Source: Rhodospirillales bacterium (GTDB lineage: Bacteria; Pseudomonadota; Alphaproteobacteria; Rhodospirillales; UBA2165). Taken from it: a stretch of DNA of 5,754 nucleotides. The notes beneath the pieces were generated by a model. The model was given only the letters and a program-made list of their open reading frames with translations. It did no database searches and was not told the DNA's origin. Position 1 is the stretch's first letter; every line of letters starts with the position of its first letter. Of the stretch, positions 1 to 5,754 are shown one piece after another. A program made the position numbers and the translations under genes. Location: positions 1-5,754 of the forward strand of contig JABMOP010000223.1 of assembly GCA_013204125.1 (NCBI GenBank). Reading direction: 5' to 3'.

Positions 1-1539
1 AAATAAATAAGGGGCGCCGTTTTCTGTCGCAGTCTCTTGGTCGTTGATTTCGCGAAATTTTTCAGTTGAGTAATGCCTCTTGTTCCAATCATGGCCTCTT
101 AGCTCATCGTCGAAAAGGAACGAAGCAAGTTCCATTTCGGTGACCGTATCGACATTTTGAAGAGCTGCGTCCAAGGTTTCCCCGACCGCTCGGATCGGGG
201 CAACTTCATTGGCATAAACCAATAACGGGTTTTCCAGCCGAATATTGTCATATTCCTGTTCGAGTTTGAGCTTGTCGGTAAACCGATAAGCATCTTGCAC
301 GCACTCAATTAACTTAGCCTTCTCACAAATCTTAAGAAAACGATCCAGCTCAAAACAATCACCATCCAACAAGCCTCGGTAACGGTCTGGCCAATAGAGG
401 CTACGGTGAAGATGCACGTCCTTAGTTGCTTGTAGATTTTTGAGCGCGAGATAGAGGCCTCGATGAAAAGATTTGGCCTCGATCTCCATGATACCGCGGT
501 CAATGAGGCGCGAGATATAACCTGACGCCAGATGGCTCAAATTGACGGTTATGGCGGCATACATTTTGGCCATGGCTTCGTCGCGAATGCGATCGGTTTC
601 AGCTGCAATGCCTTTAGCCAGTATTCTTTCTGAGCGGTTTTCCGCCTCATCTTCGCGAAGTCCAAACAGGTCATCCAAAGACGTCACCGTTTGAAAATAG
701 CGTTGCAACATAACGCGTTGCCACCACCTCCATTTTACTTTGGGTTCAACCGGAGCCCCAAAACGAATATCCATATCGGTGTCGCGAAATAAAAGATTTC
801 CTTCGATTACCAATTCTTCGATGAATTGATTGGATAGCCCTTTCGCCAACATCTCTGCACCGCGGCTTAAAAAATTTTTATCGATGCGGATGGGGTAGAA
901 CGTGATGTTGGCGGGCACGATTAGCGTCGGCTCGTTTGCTCTATCACGCAGGACCTCAATGCTTTCGAGCCCAAGTGATTTTACCCACCGTTCAAGGCGT
1001 GGAATATCATTGCCCGTAATAAGGTCTCGGATGCGCCGCTTGAAAATATCAAGAGTGAGCGCCAGAACAGCTGCGCCTCGATGGTGTTTGCGTCGCTCCT
1101 CGGCGGTTCGAGAAAAAATGCCAAAGTCACCATCACCATCGATGACGCGCCGATCCTTAACCATGCCGCCTTCGGGGAAGATCACAACTTTGCGGCCGCG
1201 TAGAATTTCGGCGGCCAGAAACGGTAACAATCCAGGCAGATTATTTGGCATTGCGCCAACGCTGCGCAAAAATTTATCGAAGCTTCCGCCCGCATCAAAC
1301 AGAGCGTGATCGGCAATTGACCGGCAATAGGCGCCGGTCGTTTGGTGAACAATAAAATGCGGAATGACCGTTTCAAACCGGGCAAAATGATTGAACAGGA
1401 AAATTTGGCCCTGTTCGATCAGGCCGTCGTCTATATGTACCATAATGTTAAGGCCGAGACGATTTTGGATCGTATCGAACGAGCGGACGATCAGGTCATA
1501 ATTACCTTCATTGATGGCAAAATTGCCTTCATTGGTCAT
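1..1539 (-). CDS. Phospholipid/glycerol acyltransferase (PlsC/GPAT-like), C-terminus cut by window edge
   Basis: The frame is open without interruption for 513 codons from ATG 1539 to base 1; no stop is reached, so the gene continues past the left edge. The acyltransferase blocks appear in order. Block I is NHFARFE at residues 50-56, an HX4E form of the usual HX4D. A block II-like GAYCR lies at 69-73, block III FPEGG at 121-125 and a block IV-like VPANITFYP at 208-216. Known members transfer an acyl group to glycerol 3-phosphate, lysophosphatidate or a related acceptor at the cytoplasmic membrane; the acceptor here is unknown. Residues from about 220 to 513 form a long, mostly helical-looking extension that a simple PlsC of about 250 residues lacks. 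I see no signal peptide. The start is supported by AAGGAG ten bases upstream. The gene is more AT-rich than its neighbours. Family call is firm; exact reaction is not. Confidence 0.85.
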   Translation of the reverse strand, partial: MTNEGNFAINEGNYDLIVRSFDTIQNRLGLNIMVHIDDGLIEQGQIFLFNHFARFETVIPHFIVHQTTGAYCRSIADHALFDAGGSFDKFLRSVGAMPNNLPGLLPFLAAEILRGRKVVIFPEGGMVKDRRVIDGDGDFGIFSRTAEERRKHHRGAAVLALTLDIFKRRIRDLITGNDIPRLERWVKSLGLESIEVLRDRANEPTLIVPANITFYPIRIDKNFLSRGAEMLAKGLSNQFIEELVIEGNLLFRDTDMDIRFGAPVEPKVKWRWWQRVMLQRYFQTVTSLDDLFGLREDEAENRSERILAKGIAAETDRIRDEAMAKMYAAITVNLSHLASGYISRLIDRGIMEIEAKSFHRGLYLALKNLQATKDVHLHRSLYWPDRYRGLLDGDCFELDRFLKICEKAKLIECVQDAYRFTDKLKLEQEYDNIRLENPLLVYANEVAPIRAVGETLDAALQNVDTVTEMELASFLFDDELRGHDWNKRHYSTEKFREINDQETATENGAPYLF

Positions 1540-1549
1540 GGCTTCGCAG

Positions 1550-1555
1550 CTCCTT
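1550..1555 (-). promoter_or_regulatory. Ribosome binding site of the acyltransferase gene
   Basis: The minus strand reads AAGGAG, with ten bases between it and the ATG at 1539. An upstream ATG whose first base is 1567 is out of frame with the gene, and the in-frame codons just upstream offer no ATG or GTG. This fixes the start at 1539. Confidence 0.7.
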
Positions 1556-1562
1556 GCACGCC

Positions 1563-1582
1563 CCCATAGGTATAGACATGGG
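1563..1582. repeat. Short inverted repeat upstream of the acyltransferase gene
   Basis: CCCAT (1563-1567) and ATGGG (1578-1582) form a perfect 5-base inverted repeat around a 10-base centre. It sits 24 to 43 bases upstream of the acyltransferase ATG. The place would suit an operator or a 5' leader hairpin, but arms this short are common by chance. No convincing -35/-10 pair could be aligned with it. Confidence 0.2.
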
Positions 1583-1639
1583 TCTAAATTGTTCGGATTC
1601 AACTGATTATGACGTTAAGGGAATAAATTTTACGTGAGG

Positions 1640-1668
1640 GTCATTTCAGCGAACGGCGAGAAACTGAC
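1640..1668 (-). other. Weak stem-loop in the phosphodiesterase-acyltransferase spacer
   Basis: Bases 1640-1647 pair with 1660-1668, giving eight base pairs with one bulged base (1664) and a 12-base loop. It lies 44 bases past the stop of the phosphodiesterase gene, where an operon end would be expected. The minus-strand transcript shows no run of U after the stem, so it is not a standard intrinsic terminator. It may be a 3'-end stabilising or processing structure, or chance. Confidence 0.25.
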
Positions 1669-1711
1669 GATATCCAAAATAAAGCAGGAATAACGCCGTT
1701 AATTGGGTATT

Positions 1712-2449
1712 TTATGCAGACATCCGTTCCGGATAATCTGTAAAAATTGCGTCCACACCCATGGCGAACAGGGCTTCTGCCCGCGCCGTCTCGTTAACGG
1801 TAAAGACATACAGACGATAGCCGCCGTCGTGTACCGCATCGGCAAGTTCTTTGGTGGCGAAGGCGTGATGGCAATGCAGGCTTACGCAGCCGTGGCGGTC
1901 GAGCCTTTGGCGCCACTGTTCGGGCACCGCATCGACGATCAGCCCCAAGGAGATATGCGGCATCAGATCGTGGAAAATATCCAGTGCCAGGGGGCTCATA
2001 GATGACACCAGAATGGGCGCGCCTGCAGGCCACACTCTCTTCAATGTGGCCGCCACCGCGCGCGCCGTCGGCTCTTCCCAACCCAGCGTCGGCTTGATCT
2101 CCAGGTTCAACACCACGCCGTTAGACGCCACCAGTTCCAGCGCATCGCTTAGCAGCGGAATTCGCTCGCCCTTGAATTCCGGGGCGAACCACCCGCCTGC
2201 ATCGAGCGTGGCGATTTCGTCGAGAGTCTTAAGAACCACTGGTCCATGGCCGTCGGAACAACGATCTACGTCAAAGTCATGCAGGAGGATTGCGTGGCCA
2301 TCCCTGCTGATGGTGGCATCGAACTCCATTGCCTCGGCACCCAATTCGATGGCGCGGGAGATGGACGCCAATGTATTTTCCGGCGCACTTCCGCAGGCTC
2401 CGCGATGGGCGATGATTTTCGGCATATATTGAGGGTGAGGTTGGGCCAT
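1712..2449 (-). CDS. ugpQ: Glycerophosphodiester phosphodiesterase, UgpQ-like
   Basis: This 245-residue enzyme should hydrolyse glycerophosphodiesters to glycerol 3-phosphate and the free alcohol, using a divalent metal. The GDPD fold is complete. HRG lies at 15-17 with catalytic H15 and R16, ENT at 24-26, metal ligands E42 and D44 in EFD, the second catalytic histidine H57 in LLHDFD, and E117 with K119 in LEIKP. A late FTVNE block is at 216-220, and GVDAIFTDYP at 231-240 closes the barrel. Length and several stretches, such as EIKPT and GCVSLH, resemble E. coli UgpQ from memory. There is no signal peptide or membrane segment, so a cytoplasmic location is expected. The ATG at 2449 has GGAG ten bases upstream; M9 is a weaker alternative. 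It follows permease 2 by 28 bases with no terminator and so probably shares the importer's transcript. The headgroup specificity cannot be read. Confidence 0.92.
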   Translation of the reverse strand: MAQPHPQYMPKIIAHRGACGSAPENTLASISRAIELGAEAMEFDATISRDGHAILLHDFDVDRCSDGHGPVVLKTLDEIATLDAGGWFAPEFKGERIPLLSDALELVASNGVVLNLEIKPTLGWEEPTARAVAATLKRVWPAGAPILVSSMSPLALDIFHDLMPHISLGLIVDAVPEQWRQRLDRHGCVSLHCHHAFATKELADAVHDGGYRLYVFTVNETARAEALFAMGVDAIFTDYPERMSA

Positions 2450-2459
2450 GGATGCACGG

Positions 2460-2463
2460 CTCC
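2460..2463 (-). promoter_or_regulatory. Ribosome binding site of the phosphodiesterase gene
   Basis: GGAG on the minus strand lies ten bases before the ATG at 2449, within the 28-base gap after permease 2. It favours this ATG over the internal ATG at residue 9. Confidence 0.5.
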
Positions 2464-2477
2464 GAAATTGAACGGTT

Positions 2478-3245
2478 TTATGTGCGCCAGGAATCGAATT
2501 TGGATTCCAGGTACCCTAATCCTTGGGTAAAGACCACGCCGATACACACCACGACGACAAGCGAGGTCATCATCTCGGTGGTTTTTAAAAGCCCGGCGTA
2601 ATAGGCGATGCTGTGACCGAGCCCGGCGTTGGAGCCGAACAGCTCGGCTATAATCACGCCGGTCAGCGCCCGACCGATGCCGAGCCGCAGCCCCGCCATA
2701 ACCATGGGCACCGACGCGGGCAGCGCGACTTTGATGAACAGGTCACGCCGTTTTGCACCAAAGGAGATCGCCGCACGTACCAATTCAGGGTTTACATTTT
2801 TGATGCCGGTCAGGGTGTTCACTAAGATCGGCGTTACCGACAGCAAAAAAGTAATCAAAATGACCGTCGGCGTCCCCAGGCCCACCCAGACCACGAACAT
2901 CGGATAAAAAGCGATCAGAGGCGCCGAATACAAAAACCAGACAAAAGGATCGAGGGCATATTCGACGGTCCGGTACCAACCCGCCAATACACCGAGGGCG
3001 ATGCCCACCACAATCGCCAGGCCGAAACCGATGATGAATTCCATCAGGCTGACGCGGGCATTGATGAAAAGTTCACCCGAGCGGATCTGATCGACAAGGC
3101 CGAGCCCGATGTCCGACGGCATGGACGCGAAGAAGGCATCCATCAGGCCGGTGACGACCACCAATTCCCAAACCGTGAAAATGACGCCGAAGGAAAAAGC
3201 GCCACAAAGAACCGGCTTGAGGCGCTGGAAGGTCATGCCGATCAT
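2478..3245 (-). CDS. NitT/TauT-type ABC transporter permease 2 (SsuC/TauC-like)
   Basis: This 255-residue inner-membrane permease of the binding-protein-dependent transport family has about six hydrophobic segments, roughly 13-34, 67-89, 97-121, 126-146, 180-202 and 225-244. The cytoplasmic loop that contacts the ATPase is the EAA-like stretch at about 156-190 (RAAISFGAKRRDLF, then KVALPASVP and GLRLGIGRA). It should form half of the membrane channel, paired with permease 1, which differs clearly in sequence. The ATG at 3245 is chosen because GGAGG lies six bases upstream. It overlaps the stop of permease 1 as ATGA. A GTG at 3260 extends the frame by five codons but would itself lie in that ribosome binding site. 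The protein ends in FDSWRT, like the LDSWRT near the end of permease 1. Substrate unknown. Confidence 0.9.
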   Translation of the reverse strand: MIGMTFQRLKPVLCGAFSFGVIFTVWELVVVTGLMDAFFASMPSDIGLGLVDQIRSGELFINARVSLMEFIIGFGLAIVVGIALGVLAGWYRTVEYALDPFVWFLYSAPLIAFYPMFVVWVGLGTPTVILITFLLSVTPILVNTLTGIKNVNPELVRAAISFGAKRRDLFIKVALPASVPMVMAGLRLGIGRALTGVIIAELFGSNAGLGHSIAYYAGLLKTTEMMTSLVVVVCIGVVFTQGLGYLESKFDSWRT

Positions 3246-4069
3246 ACGCCCCCTCCCCACTGGCTGGCGGTTCGCCAGCTATCCAGGCGTTCCTCGATCT
3301 TGCGGATCAGGGTGGTGACGGCGAACCCAAAGAACGACACCAAAAGCGTATAGAAAAGCAAATGATCGACGCGGAAGGAGGAGCCGTAAAGAACGATCTG
3401 ATATCCAATGCCTTCCTGGGCGACGAACATCTCGGCGACGACGACACCAAGGAGCCCCCGTCCGAGACCGAGGCGAAGGCCCATCATGACCGCCGGCAAC
3501 GAGCCGGGGAGCAGAACCTTCAAGAAGATATCGTTGCGGGTGGCGCAGAATGAATCGGCGAGCCGGGTCAGGGAATGATCGACCCCGCGGATACCGGCGA
3601 CGCTGTTGATTACAATCGGAATGAAAGATCCGATGAAGACAACGATGACCTTGGATTCCATGCCGATCCCGAGCCACAAGGTGATGATCGGTAGCAGTGT
3701 CAGCCGCGGCGTCGCGTAAAGGGCCATCATCGGCGGATCGATGAAGTAGCGCATACGCTTGGATGCGCCCAGCAGAAACCCGAAAGGGACACCAAAAAGG
3801 ACGGCAAAGCCGAAGCCGAGGCTGAACTCCATCAGGCTCACATAGGTGTGCCGTGCCAGATCATCGGTGGCGATGATTTCCAAGGCCGCGGTATAGACCC
3901 GGCTCGGCTGGCTGATCAGCGACGGATCGACCAGCCCCAAACGGGGGGCCAACTCCCAGATTATCAGAAACGCAGCCACCGACAGGGAACTCACCACTTT
4001 GCGCTGGGCGAACCATTCGCGGCTGAATTTGACAGCTCCCTGGGCCTGGGTAATCGCGGCTTCAGTCAT
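3242..4069 (-). CDS. NitT/TauT-type ABC transporter permease 1 (SsuC/TauC-like)
   Basis: This 275-residue inner-membrane permease has hydrophobic segments at about 24-40, 80-101, 112-133, 139-157, 190-213 and 234-255. An EAA-like loop lies at about 168-200 ([33 protein letters not shown]). The first position of that loop is less canonical than in permease 2. A polar stretch of about 20 residues precedes the first membrane segment, as is common in SsuC and TauC relatives. The ATG at 4069 is preferred. It overlaps the ATPase stop as ATGACTGA, which fits coupled translation, and no clear Shine-Dalgarno sequence is visible. A TTG at 4099 would extend the frame by ten codons into the ATPase gene and is less likely. 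It probably forms a heterodimeric channel with permease 2. Confidence 0.9.
   Translation of the reverse strand: MTEAAITQAQGAVKFSREWFAQRKVVSSLSVAAFLIIWELAPRLGLVDPSLISQPSRVYTAALEIIATDDLARHTYVSLMEFSLGFGFAVLFGVPFGFLLGASKRMRYFIDPPMMALYATPRLTLLPIITLWLGIGMESKVIVVFIGSFIPIVINSVAGIRGVDHSLTRLADSFCATRNDIFLKVLLPGSLPAVMMGLRLGLGRGLLGVVVAEMFVAQEGIGYQIVLYGSSFRVDHLLFYTLLVSFFGFAVTTLIRKIEERLDSWRTASQWGGGV
3252..3256 (-). promoter_or_regulatory. Ribosome binding site of permease 2, inside the end of permease 1
   Basis: GGAGG on the minus strand lies six bases before the ATG at 3245. It falls inside the last codons of permease 1, where it helps produce the unusual GGGV C-terminus. It decides between the ATG at 3245 and the GTG at 3260. 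Confidence 0.75.
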
Positions 4070-4859
4070 GACCGCCCGCGACCAGACGAATATCGTCAAT
4101 CTCGTCCGATAAGAGGTCGCGGATTTTGCGGCGATAGTCGGTAAAATCCGCCGTATCGGTCATCTCGGCGTTGCGCGGGCGGGCAATATCAATGTTGATA
4201 ATTTCTTTTATGTGGCCCGGATTTTTCCCCATAACAACCACCACGTCTCCGAGGAATATGGCCTCATCGATACTGTGCGTGACAAACAGGGCCGTCTTCT
4301 TATCTTGCTCCCAGATGCGAAGCAGCTCGTTGCCCATGACTTCGCGGGTTTGCGCATCCAATGCGCCGAATGGCTCGTCCATCAGTAGGATTTCCGGATC
4401 CACTGCCAGGGCGCGGGCGATACCAACCCGCTGGCGCATACCGCCGGAAAGCTGATGGGGGTGATAATCTTCGAAACCCGCCAGACCGACCAGCCTAATA
4501 AAACGGCGGGACCGTTCTTCATGATCGTCTTTGTCCCAGCGGTGCAATTCTAGGCCGAAGCGAACATTGTCGACGACGTTACGCCACGGCAGAAGGGCAA
4601 ATTCCTGGAACACCATGGCCCGGTCGCGCCCGGGGCCGGAAACCGGTGTTTTATTCACTTTGATAAGGCCCGATGAAACGGGCACGAGCCCATCGATGGC
4701 CATCAACAGGCTGCTTTTACCACAACCGCTGGGCCCGACGATGGTAATGAAGGTGCCTTGCTCTATGGAAATATTAGCGGCTTCAACCGCAACAAACTTT
4801 CCGCCGCCATCGGGCTTGTCGTAGGCGATGTTTACATTTTCGACTTCGATATGGCTCAC
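4062..4859 (-). CDS. NitT/TauT-type ABC transporter ATP-binding protein (SsuB/TauB-like)
   Basis: This 265-residue cytoplasmic ATPase should power the importer. All nucleotide-binding elements are intact: Walker [10 protein letters not shown] at 42-50, the Q-loop at Q85 in [10 protein letters not shown], signature LSGGMRQR at 137-144, Walker B ILLMDEP at 157-163 with D161 and E162, the D-loop GALD at 165-168, and switch histidine H195 in VTHSIDEA. The FALLPW stretch and the HSIDEA switch are typical of the TauB/SsuB/NrtD group. The start is GTG at 4859, with AAGG eleven bases upstream. A two-codon ORF (ATG AAA TAA, 4873-4881) overlaps that site. The stop overlaps the permease 1 start. The substrate cannot be told from the ATPase. 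Confidence 0.94.
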   Translation of the reverse strand: MSHIEVENVNIAYDKPDGGGKFVAVEAANISIEQGTFITIVGPSGCGKSSLLMAIDGLVPVSSGLIKVNKTPVSGPGRDRAMVFQEFALLPWRNVVDNVRFGLELHRWDKDDHEERSRRFIRLVGLAGFEDYHPHQLSGGMRQRVGIARALAVDPEILLMDEPFGALDAQTREVMGNELLRIWEQDKKTALFVTHSIDEAIFLGDVVVVMGKNPGHIKEIINIDIARPRNAEMTDTADFTDYRRKIRDLLSDEIDDIRLVAGGHD

Positions 4860-4870
4860 GGCTTGGGATG

Positions 4871-4875
4871 CCTTA
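4871..4875 (-). promoter_or_regulatory. Probable ribosome binding site of the ATPase gene
   Basis: The minus strand reads TAAGG, eleven bases before the GTG at 4859. The spacing is on the long side and the start is GTG, so initiation may be weak. That would suit an ATPase made in smaller amounts than the binding protein upstream. Confidence 0.45.
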
Positions 4876-4895
4876 TTTCATGCCGGTCGGCGTTG

Positions 4896-4928
4896 TTTGG
4901 GGCGGTCGTGTTGCGCCGCCGCCCCGAA
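4896..4928 (-). other. GC-rich stem-loop between binding-protein and ATPase genes
   Basis: GGGGCGG (4899-4905) and CCGCCCC (4919-4925) form a perfect 7-base-pair GC-only stem with a 13-base loop. Two outer A-T pairs flank a mismatch on the minus transcript. It lies in the 110-base spacer just after the binding-protein stop. No U-run follows in the direction of transcription, so full termination is unlikely. Stem-loops after the binding-protein gene are known in other ABC importer operons, where they protect or attenuate the transcript; that role here is an inference. The adjacent CCGAATTCGG (4924-4933) is a perfect palindrome sharing its first two bases with the stem. Confidence 0.4.
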
Positions 4929-4969
4929 TTCGGAGCGGTGGCGTAATCGTCACTGGCTAAACCAGCGAA

Positions 4970-5754
4970 TTAAGGCTTCCACTGATTATAGGAATCCACA
5001 TATTTGGATGTCCAGTAGCGGCTTTTGGGCCACTTGCTTTTATAGGTGCCCGATTTGACGCCCATATCGAAAAAGACATCAAGCCCCTTATCCGAAGGCA
5101 GCCTTCCGTCTTCATGGATGAAGTCGATGAAGGAATCATAGGTGGCGCCCAGATATTGGGGATCCATCTTGATATGCTTGGCCAAAGACTTCTTCGATTG
5201 CTCCTTGTTGGTTTTTGCAACGCGTACGGCCCGTACATGGGCGCGCAGCAAGGCAATGATCGTGTTGTGATGGTTCTTGATGAAGTCTTCCTTGGCGAAC
5301 CAGACGTGGAACGGATAGTCGGCGGCCAAATCGGTCTGGCTGAGGATTCGGTTATAACCTAGCTTCTTAGCCATGATCGTTTCCGGTGCGACGAAAATGT
5401 TGACGTCCAGTTGACCGGCTTTTTGCGCCGCGATGCGGGTCGACGAGCGACCGCCCTGAATGATCTGCACATCATTTTTCGGATCATAACCGCGCGAAGT
5501 TAGGGCGTAGCGGGTCAGAAAATCGGTGGACGAACCGTAACGGGAAATGCCCCATTTGGTACCCTTCACGTCTTTCATGCTTTTAATTTGGGGCGATGCC
5601 CACCATTCGAAGACGGCCATGTTGAAACCGGCGTAGAACGCCTTCAACGGTTGCTTGGCGGCGATGCCCACATTGACGCCGGCCAGCGACGTCAAACCGA
5701 TATCAACATTGTTGGCGATCACTGCCTTAGCCAGGGCGGAACCACCCCGGAAGG
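4970..5754 (-). CDS. NitT/TauT-type ABC transporter substrate-binding protein, N-terminus beyond window
   Basis: The frame runs open from the right edge to TAA at 4970, giving 260 visible residues. The first complete visible residues, FRGGSALAKA, continue directly into the rest, so the GTG at 5722 is not the real start. Relatives of the NMT1/TauA/SsuA group are usually about 320-350 residues, so roughly 60-90 residues, including the expected signal peptide, lie outside. The stretch NNVDIGLTSLAG (15-26) matches the family pattern in which a small polar/acidic turn precedes the ligand cleft. A KSMKDVKGTKWGISRYGSST block follows, typical of the second lobe's start. The C-terminus is rich in lysine, tryptophan and tyrosine. 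It should capture the solute in the periplasm and deliver it to the permease pair. Its place as first gene of the operon is usual. The ligand could be a sulfonate, a pyrimidine-like compound, a phosphodiester-related compound or something else. Confidence 0.88.
   Translation of the reverse strand, partial: FRGGSALAKAVIANNVDIGLTSLAGVNVGIAAKQPLKAFYAGFNMAVFEWWASPQIKSMKDVKGTKWGISRYGSSTDFLTRYALTSRGYDPKNDVQIIQGGRSSTRIAAQKAGQLDVNIFVAPETIMAKKLGYNRILSQTDLAADYPFHVWFAKEDFIKNHHNTIIALLRAHVRAVRVAKTNKEQSKKSLAKHIKMDPQYLGATYDSFIDFIHEDGRLPSDKGLDVFFDMGVKSGTYKSKWPKSRYWTSKYVDSYNQWKP

Noticed and set aside
99..503. Two consecutive minus-strand ORFs of 69 and 64 codons, looking like a broken gene
   Set aside because: They lie in another frame of the intact acyltransferase gene. 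No frameshift is needed to read that gene through.
902..1309. Plus-strand ORF of 135 codons
   Set aside because: It lies antisense to the acyltransferase gene, has a low-complexity arginine/serine-rich translation, and no recognisable motif.
1342..1569. Plus-strand ORF of 75 codons
   Set aside because: It is antisense to the start of the acyltransferase gene and no family is recognisable. The minus-strand frame has motifs and a ribosome binding site.
1565..1610. Possible sigma-70 promoter for the acyltransferase (TTGAAT with TATACC or TCTATA)
   Set aside because: The spacing is 20-22 bases, too long, and neither box is a good match at 17 bases. A promoter is likely somewhere in the spacer but cannot be placed.
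1697..1711. Intrinsic terminator directly after the phosphodiesterase
   Set aside because: The only self-complementary stretch has a 4-base stem with an impossible one-base loop, and no U-run follows.
2013..2432. Plus-strand ORF of 139 codons
   Set aside because: It is the antisense shadow of the phosphodiesterase gene, whose catalytic motifs are complete on the minus strand.
4951..4966. CTGG/CCAG hairpin just after the binding-protein stop
   Set aside because: A stem of four base pairs without a U-run is too weak to call.
4970..5722. GTG at 5722 as the start of the binding-protein gene
   Set aside because: The frame stays open to the window edge with family-like residues upstream, and the protein would lack its signal peptide and first lobe.
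1..5754. CRISPR array, tRNA/rRNA, insertion sequence or phage genes
   Set aside because: No repeated units, transposase-like frames, terminal repeats or RNA gene signatures were seen on reading both strands.

Overview
All six genes supported here lie on the minus strand, so transcription runs from high to low coordinates. The window suggests a Gram-negative proteobacterium, most likely alphaproteobacterial. This rests on a moderately high GC content (roughly 50-60% in hand-counted stretches), a NitT/TauT-type ABC importer with a soluble binding protein, and the style of the acyltransferase. That placement is an inference from gene content; no phylogenetic marker is present.

Right part (2478-5754): a near-complete NitT/TauT-family (TauABC/SsuABC-like) importer operon. 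In transcription order it holds a substrate-binding protein whose 5' end lies beyond the right edge, a 110-base gap with a GC-rich stem-loop, an ATPase with a GTG start, and two different inner-membrane permeases. The last three genes overlap: ATPase/permease 1 share ATGACTGA and permease 1/permease 2 share ATGA. These overlaps argue for one transcript with coupled translation.

Middle (1712-2449): a UgpQ-like cytoplasmic glycerophosphodiester phosphodiesterase starts 28 bases after permease 2, so it very likely belongs to the same operon. In Escherichia coli, ugpQ follows the ugpBAEC importer, which belongs to a different ABC family. Here the enzyme follows a NitT/TauT importer. This makes a phosphodiester or a headgroup-related compound a reasonable, unproven, substrate guess.

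Left part (1-1539): a single reading frame stays open for 513 codons from an ATG at 1539 to the window edge. It encodes a PlsC/GPAT-like phospholipid/glycerol acyltransferase, truncated at its C-terminus by the window. It is easily missed because its stop codon is outside the window. A 172-base spacer separates it from the phosphodiesterase, and its base composition is visibly more AT-rich.

Taken together, a plausible model is import of a small solute, hydrolysis of glycerophosphodiesters to glycerol 3-phosphate, and acylation of glycerol 3-phosphate or a lysophospholipid. The transporter substrate cannot be read from the sequence. I see no RNA genes, mobile elements, CRISPR arrays or convincing plus-strand genes, and no clear sign of a wholly new system.
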